DNA from: an uncultured Myxococcales bacterium
Lineage (GTDB): Bacteria > Myxococcota_A > UBA9042 > DTJE01
DNA: 64,000 nucleotides
Assembly (NCBI GenBank): GCA_903857665.1
Contig: CAIOFV010000105.1
Location: forward strand, 248,001 to 312,000
Reading direction: 5' to 3'
Below are positions 61,193-64,000 of the stretch, in pieces; the first letter of the stretch is position 1; each line of letters opens with the position of its first letter. The translations under genes and the position numbers were made by a program. A model generated the notes under the pieces. It searched no databases. It had not been told where the DNA came from and saw only the letters and a program-made list of their open reading frames with translations.

Positions 61193-61759
61193 CTAGTCCT
61201 TCGGGGCGGGCGGCGGGGGCGGGGTCCCGGCCTTGTCGCGGGCGCCCTTCTGGTGCGGGCAGGTGCCGTCCTTGTGGCCGCCCGAGCACGCAGGCGCAGG
61301 CGAATGGATTGAGGCGCAATCTTTCGCCGAAGCCGGAGTCGCCTCGGGCTGATCCATGCGGTGCGGGCAGTCCTTGCAGTCGCAGCCCTCGTGGCCCTTC
61401 GCGTCGCCGCCGCACGCCTTTGCGTCCTTGCCGCCGCAGCCGCAGCCCTTGCCGTCCTTCATGTGGGGACAGGCGCCGGCTCCGTCCTTGTGCATCGGGC
61501 AGTTTTCGCAGGCGCCCTCCGAGTCGTCCTTGAGCCCCTCAACCTTGGCGCCCTCGGCCTTCGCCGCGGCCGCTTTCGCGCACGGGCACTCGCCCGCCTC
61601 CACGGCCTTCTGGGCGTGGGGGCAGCCCCCCTGCTCGGCCCCGAACACCGGGGCGCCCTCGGCCGACTTGTCCTTGCCGCACCCGGGGCACGCCGAGGTG
61701 GTCGCGGGGATCGTCAGCGCCAGCATCATCACGGGAACCAGGATCCAGAAGGCCCTCAT
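61193..61759 (-). CDS. Secreted Cys/His-rich protein with CPH motifs
   Basis: A 188-residue protein with a signal peptide ending 'PATTSA'. The mature part has 17 Cys. 'CPH' followed by a basic residue or so occurs four times ('CPHAQK', 'CPHMKDG', 'CPHRMD', 'CPHQKG') with one 'CPMHKDG' variant. There are also runs such as 'GKGCGCGGKDAKACGG' and 'GCDCKDC'. This looks like a periplasmic metal-binding protein, perhaps for copper or zinc, but no family is recognised. A family II repeat core lies inside the coding sequence (61335-61349). Shine-Dalgarno GGAGGAAG precedes the ATG. Confidence 0.75.
   Translation of the reverse strand: MRAFWILVPVMMLALTIPATTSACPGCGKDKSAEGAPVFGAEQGGCPHAQKAVEAGECPCAKAAAAKAEGAKVEGLKDDSEGACENCPMHKDGAGACPHMKDGKGCGCGGKDAKACGGDAKGHEGCDCKDCPHRMDQPEATPASAKDCASIHSPAPACSGGHKDGTCPHQKGARDKAGTPPPPPAPKD
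61335..61349 (+). repeat. Dispersed repeat family II, copy 4 (core), inside a gene
   Basis: GGAGTCGCCTCGGGC in the plus orientation, preceded by GAGGCGCAATC and followed by TGATCC, matches the block order of copy 3. It lies within the CPH-protein gene and encodes part of its linker 'DQPEATPASAKDC'. Confidence 0.5.
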
Positions 61760-61806
61760 CCTCTTCCTCCATGTGGAATGCCGCCCTCGAAGCGGCGATC
61801 GTTCGC

Positions 61807-61835
61807 AGACTACGAACCGCTCCCGACCCTGTCAA
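61807..61835 (-). promoter_or_regulatory. Promoter of the CPH-protein gene
   Basis: TTGACA (61835-61830) and TAGTCT (61812-61807) on the minus strand with a 17-nt spacer, about 50 nt before the ATG at 61759. Confidence 0.62.
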
Positions 61836-62006
61836 TTCCGGCGCCGGGGTTCGCAGGCCGAGCGCGGGGGGCGCCCTGCGATTCCCTCCTGGAACGTCCC
61901 GCAGATCCCTCCCCGCGAACGGCGTTCCTCCGCGCCTGGACAGGCCCACACCCAAGTCCGGCCGAGGTCGTCCGGAGAAGGTTCCCGGCGTTCTCGATTA
62001 TTCAGC

Positions 62007-62034
62007 TTGACACGGGAACCGTCCTGACTACAAT
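62007..62034 (+). promoter_or_regulatory. Promoter of rplU-rpmA-obgE
   Basis: TTGACA (62007-62012) and TACAAT (62029-62034), 16 nt apart. Transcription would start near 62041, giving a ~28-nt leader to rplU. It is among the strongest sigma70-type promoters in the window, as expected for a ribosomal protein gene. Confidence 0.72.
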
Positions 62035-62068
62035 CGGCAGTCCGTTCCTTGGGATGGCGGAGAACGTC

Positions 62069-62383
62069 ATGTACGCAGTTATCGCGACCGGCGGCAAGCA
62101 GTACCGAGTCAGCCAGGGCGACTTCATCGAGGTCGAGAAGCTCGGCGTCGAAGTGGGCGCCGAGGTGAAGTTCGACCAGGTCCTGCTGATTGGCACCGAC
62201 ACTGAAACGACGATCGGCAAACCCACGGTTCCCGGCGCCCTCGTGGTCGGGAAGGTCGTTGAAAACGGCCGGGCAGCGAAGATCATCGTCTTCAAGATCC
62301 GGCGACGGAAGAACTATCGTCGCAAGCAGGGCCATCGTCAGGCGTTCACACGCCTGGTGATCCAGGGCATCCAGGTGGGGTGA
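62069..62383 (+). CDS. rplU: 50S ribosomal protein L21
   Basis: A 104-residue ribosomal protein. It starts '[18 protein letters not shown]', the usual L21 N-terminus, so ATG 62069 (6 nt after GGAGAA) is preferred to ATG 62054. The C-terminal '[19 protein letters not shown]' is the conserved RNA-binding part. It is the first gene of the rplU-rpmA-obgE cluster. Confidence 0.97.
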   Translation: MYAVIATGGKQYRVSQGDFIEVEKLGVEVGAEVKFDQVLLIGTDTETTIGKPTVPGALVVGKVVENGRAAKIIVFKIRRRKNYRRKQGHRQAFTRLVIQGIQVG

Positions 62384-62387
62384 GGCG

Positions 62388-62669
62388 ATGGGGCGCAAGA
62401 AGGCACAGGGCGCGGGGCGCAACGGGCGTGACAGCCAGGGGCAGCGTCGCGGCATCAAGGTGTTCGGCAGCCAGCAGGTGATCGCGGGGAACATCATCGT
62501 CCGCCAGTTGGGGACGAAGTTCTTCCCGGGCGACAACGTCGGGATGGGCCGGGACTACACCCTGTTCGCGACTGCCGACGGTGTCGTGCGGTTCCGCGTG
62601 GGTCGCGGCCGCCAGATCGTCGATGTGATCGCGCCCGTGGTCGCGCCTGTGGTCGAGGCGACGGCCTGA
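62388..62669 (+). CDS. rpmA: 50S ribosomal protein L27
   Basis: A 93-residue protein of the peptidyl-transferase region. '[47 protein letters not shown]' is the family core. The N-terminus 'MGRKKAQG' is shorter and less canonical than the 'AHKKGGGS' start of most L27 proteins. It starts 4 nt after rplU. Confidence 0.96.
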   Translation: MGRKKAQGAGRNGRDSQGQRRGIKVFGSQQVIAGNIIVRQLGTKFFPGDNVGMGRDYTLFATADGVVRFRVGRGRQIVDVIAPVVAPVVEATA

Positions 62670-62761
62670 CGGCGTCGAACTGACGCTGGTCGGATCCCGG
62701 CCGGACCGTCCTCACCGCGCGATCCTCCCCGCCGATCCCCTGAGTCCCATCCGAGGCGACC

Positions 62762-63763
62762 ATGCGGTTCATCGACGAAGCCGTCATCGTGGTGACCTCG
62801 GGCAAGGGCGGCAATGGCTGCGTCTCGTTCCGCCGCGAGAAGTTCGTCCCGAAGGGCGGACCGGACGGCGGTGACGGGGGACGCGGCGCCGACGTCGTGT
62901 TCGAGGCCGACCCGACGATCAACACCCTGCTCGACTACCACTTCAAGCGAAAGTACAAGGCCCCGGATGGCGTGCCCGGCGAAGGCCGCCGCATGTCCGG
63001 CCGCGGCGGCGTCGATCTCGTGCTGAAGGTCCCGGTCGGCACCCTCGTCTTCGACGAGGACGGCGTGGTACTGGGTGACCTCGTTGCGGCTGGCCAGCAG
63101 TTCGTCATCTGCGAAGGCGGCCACCCGGGCAAGGGCAACCAGCACTTCGCCCTTCCCTGGCGCCAGGCTCCCGATTTCGCCACCCCGCCGGGGCCGGCGA
63201 TCGAGCGCACCGTGCGCCTGGAACTGAAGTTGCTGGCCGACCTCGGGCTGGTGGGCCTGCCCAACGCAGGCAAGTCCACGATGATCAACCGGATCTCGGC
63301 GGCAAAGGCCAAGGTGGCCGACTACCCGTTCACGACCCTCATCCCGAACCTCGGCATGGTGCAGGTGGGCGACCGGTCGTTCGTGGTCGCCGACATGCCC
63401 GGTCTGATCGAGGGCGCCGCCCTGGGCGTGGGCCTCGGCGTCCAGTTCCTGAGGCACTGCGAGCGGACGCGGGCGCTGGCCCACCTGGTCGATGTTTCGG
63501 CCGACCAGGACCCCGTCGCGGCGTTCCAGGTCGTCGAAAAGGAACTGGCCAGCCACGGCACGGGCCTGGAATCCAAGCCCGTGATCGTGGTCGCGACCAA
63601 GATCGACATGCCCGACACCACCGCCGCCCGCGACGCCCTCAAGGCGCACGCCGAATCCCGAGGGTTGAAGTTCCATGCCGTGTCCGCTCGCACCGGCGAA
63701 GGCATCGAGGCCCTGGTCTGGACGCTCGCCAGCCTGGCCCTGGGTCCCGTCGGACCGGCCTGA
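62762..63763 (+). CDS. obgE: Obg-family GTPase
   Basis: Ribosome-assembly and stress GTPase. It has 333 residues. The glycine-rich Obg fold is '[26 protein letters not shown]...[14 protein letters not shown]'. The G domain carries '[17 protein letters not shown]', '[11 protein letters not shown]', '[17 protein letters not shown]' and 'VATKIDMPD'. There is no extra C-terminal domain. It is third in the rplU-rpmA-obgE order found in many bacteria, 92 nt after rpmA. Confidence 0.97.
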   Translation: MRFIDEAVIVVTSGKGGNGCVSFRREKFVPKGGPDGGDGGRGADVVFEADPTINTLLDYHFKRKYKAPDGVPGEGRRMSGRGGVDLVLKVPVGTLVFDEDGVVLGDLVAAGQQFVICEGGHPGKGNQHFALPWRQAPDFATPPGPAIERTVRLELKLLADLGLVGLPNAGKSTMINRISAAKAKVADYPFTTLIPNLGMVQVGDRSFVVADMPGLIEGAALGVGLGVQFLRHCERTRALAHLVDVSADQDPVAAFQVVEKELASHGTGLESKPVIVVATKIDMPDTTAARDALKAHAESRGLKFHAVSARTGEGIEALVWTLASLALGPVGPA

Positions 63764-63848
63764 CACACGGTGCCAACAACGCGTGCATCACGGGTTTGAT
63801 GAGTGTAATATGCGGCGGTTGCAGGCAGTCCATCGGGAGGTCACGCGC

Positions 63849-64000
63849 ATGAAGCTCCAGTGGGATCTGGCTTTCGCGACCATCGCCCTCCTCGCTGCCA
63901 TCGTGTCGATGCCCGGCGTCGTGCGCGCGGCCGACTGTTCCCTGGGCGGGACCGCCTCCGGCACGTGCGGGCCCGTCCAGGAGGGCGCCGAGGGCTGCTG
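63849..64000 (+). CDS. Secreted Cys-containing protein (5' end only)
   Basis: Fifty codons to the window edge. ATG 63849 follows GGAGGT by 7 nt. The signal peptide reads 'MKLQWDLAFATIALLAAIVS' and continues to 'VVRAA', then 'DCSLGGTASGTCGPVQEGAEGC', a Cys-rich mature start like the lipoprotein modules at 50.8 kb. TAATAT at 63806-63811 is a probable -10. The remainder is outside the window, so no function can be given. Confidence 0.7.
   Translation, partial: MKLQWDLAFATIALLAAIVSMPGVVRAADCSLGGTASGTCGPVQEGAEGC

Overview
The window is GC-rich throughout (roughly two-thirds GC by eye) and densely packed on both strands. Starts are a mix of ATG, GTG and TTG, Shine-Dalgarno sequences are usually good, and ATGA or GTGA overlaps are common. 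The mix of Tol-Pal genes, cysteine-rich 'CxxDxDC' lipoproteins, NrfD and multiheme cytochrome genes, many two-component systems and a lone UvrA points to a Gram-negative bacterium of the former Deltaproteobacteria (Myxococcota or Desulfobacterota-like). This lineage call is inference; no rRNA gene is present to test it.

Layout. 1-1.8 kb: edge of an extracellular contractile injection system (tail sheath, cut by the window, and a Pvc16-like protein) behind a near-consensus promoter. 2-5.6 kb: small envelope proteins, a 42-bp tandem repeat array and a DUF2007-TPR protein. 5.7-8.2 kb: lower-GC island of three unrecognised genes. 8.5-12.4 kb: uvrA and a PP2C phosphatase. 12.6-17.9 kb: an unusual operon of LuxC-type reductase, LuxE-type acyl synthetase, class III aminotransferase and a DUF2723 membrane protein. 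18-21.6 kb: tolB, a tolA-like gene, tolR and tolQ. 21.7-30.4 kb: lgt, FHA-GAF protein, RNase II-family enzyme, a fused radical SAM protein, a lipoprotein and an acyltransferase. 30.4-35.9 kb: operon of a secreted protein, APC permease, SUMF1 protein and spermidine synthase, then a serine hydrolase. 36.1-42.7 kb: a 13-heme NapC-like cytochrome facing a 9-heme cytochrome/FeS/NrfD quinone-linked complex and a DUF2339 protein. 42.9-53 kb: housekeeping (lspA, ileS, glyA, thiC, tsaD, rsmA) with a Cys-rich lipoprotein. 53-61 kb: two two-component systems, lepB, an amidase and hflX. 61-64 kb: a CPH-repeat secreted protein, rplU-rpmA-obgE and the start of another Cys-rich secreted protein.

Themes. The envelope dominates: lipoprotein maturation (lgt, lspA), signal peptidase, Tol system, amidase, electron transport and secreted Cys-rich proteins. 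Lgt, LspA and LepB each carry an extracytoplasmic insertion. Several genes have a -10 hexamer 5-9 nt before the start codon and no Shine-Dalgarno, so leaderless mRNAs look common. Two families of dispersed intergenic repeats, a nested palindrome and the 42-bp array are the main non-coding structures. The best candidate for an undescribed pathway is the aminotransferase-LuxE-LuxC operon, which could turn a carboxylic acid into an aldehyde and then a primary amine.
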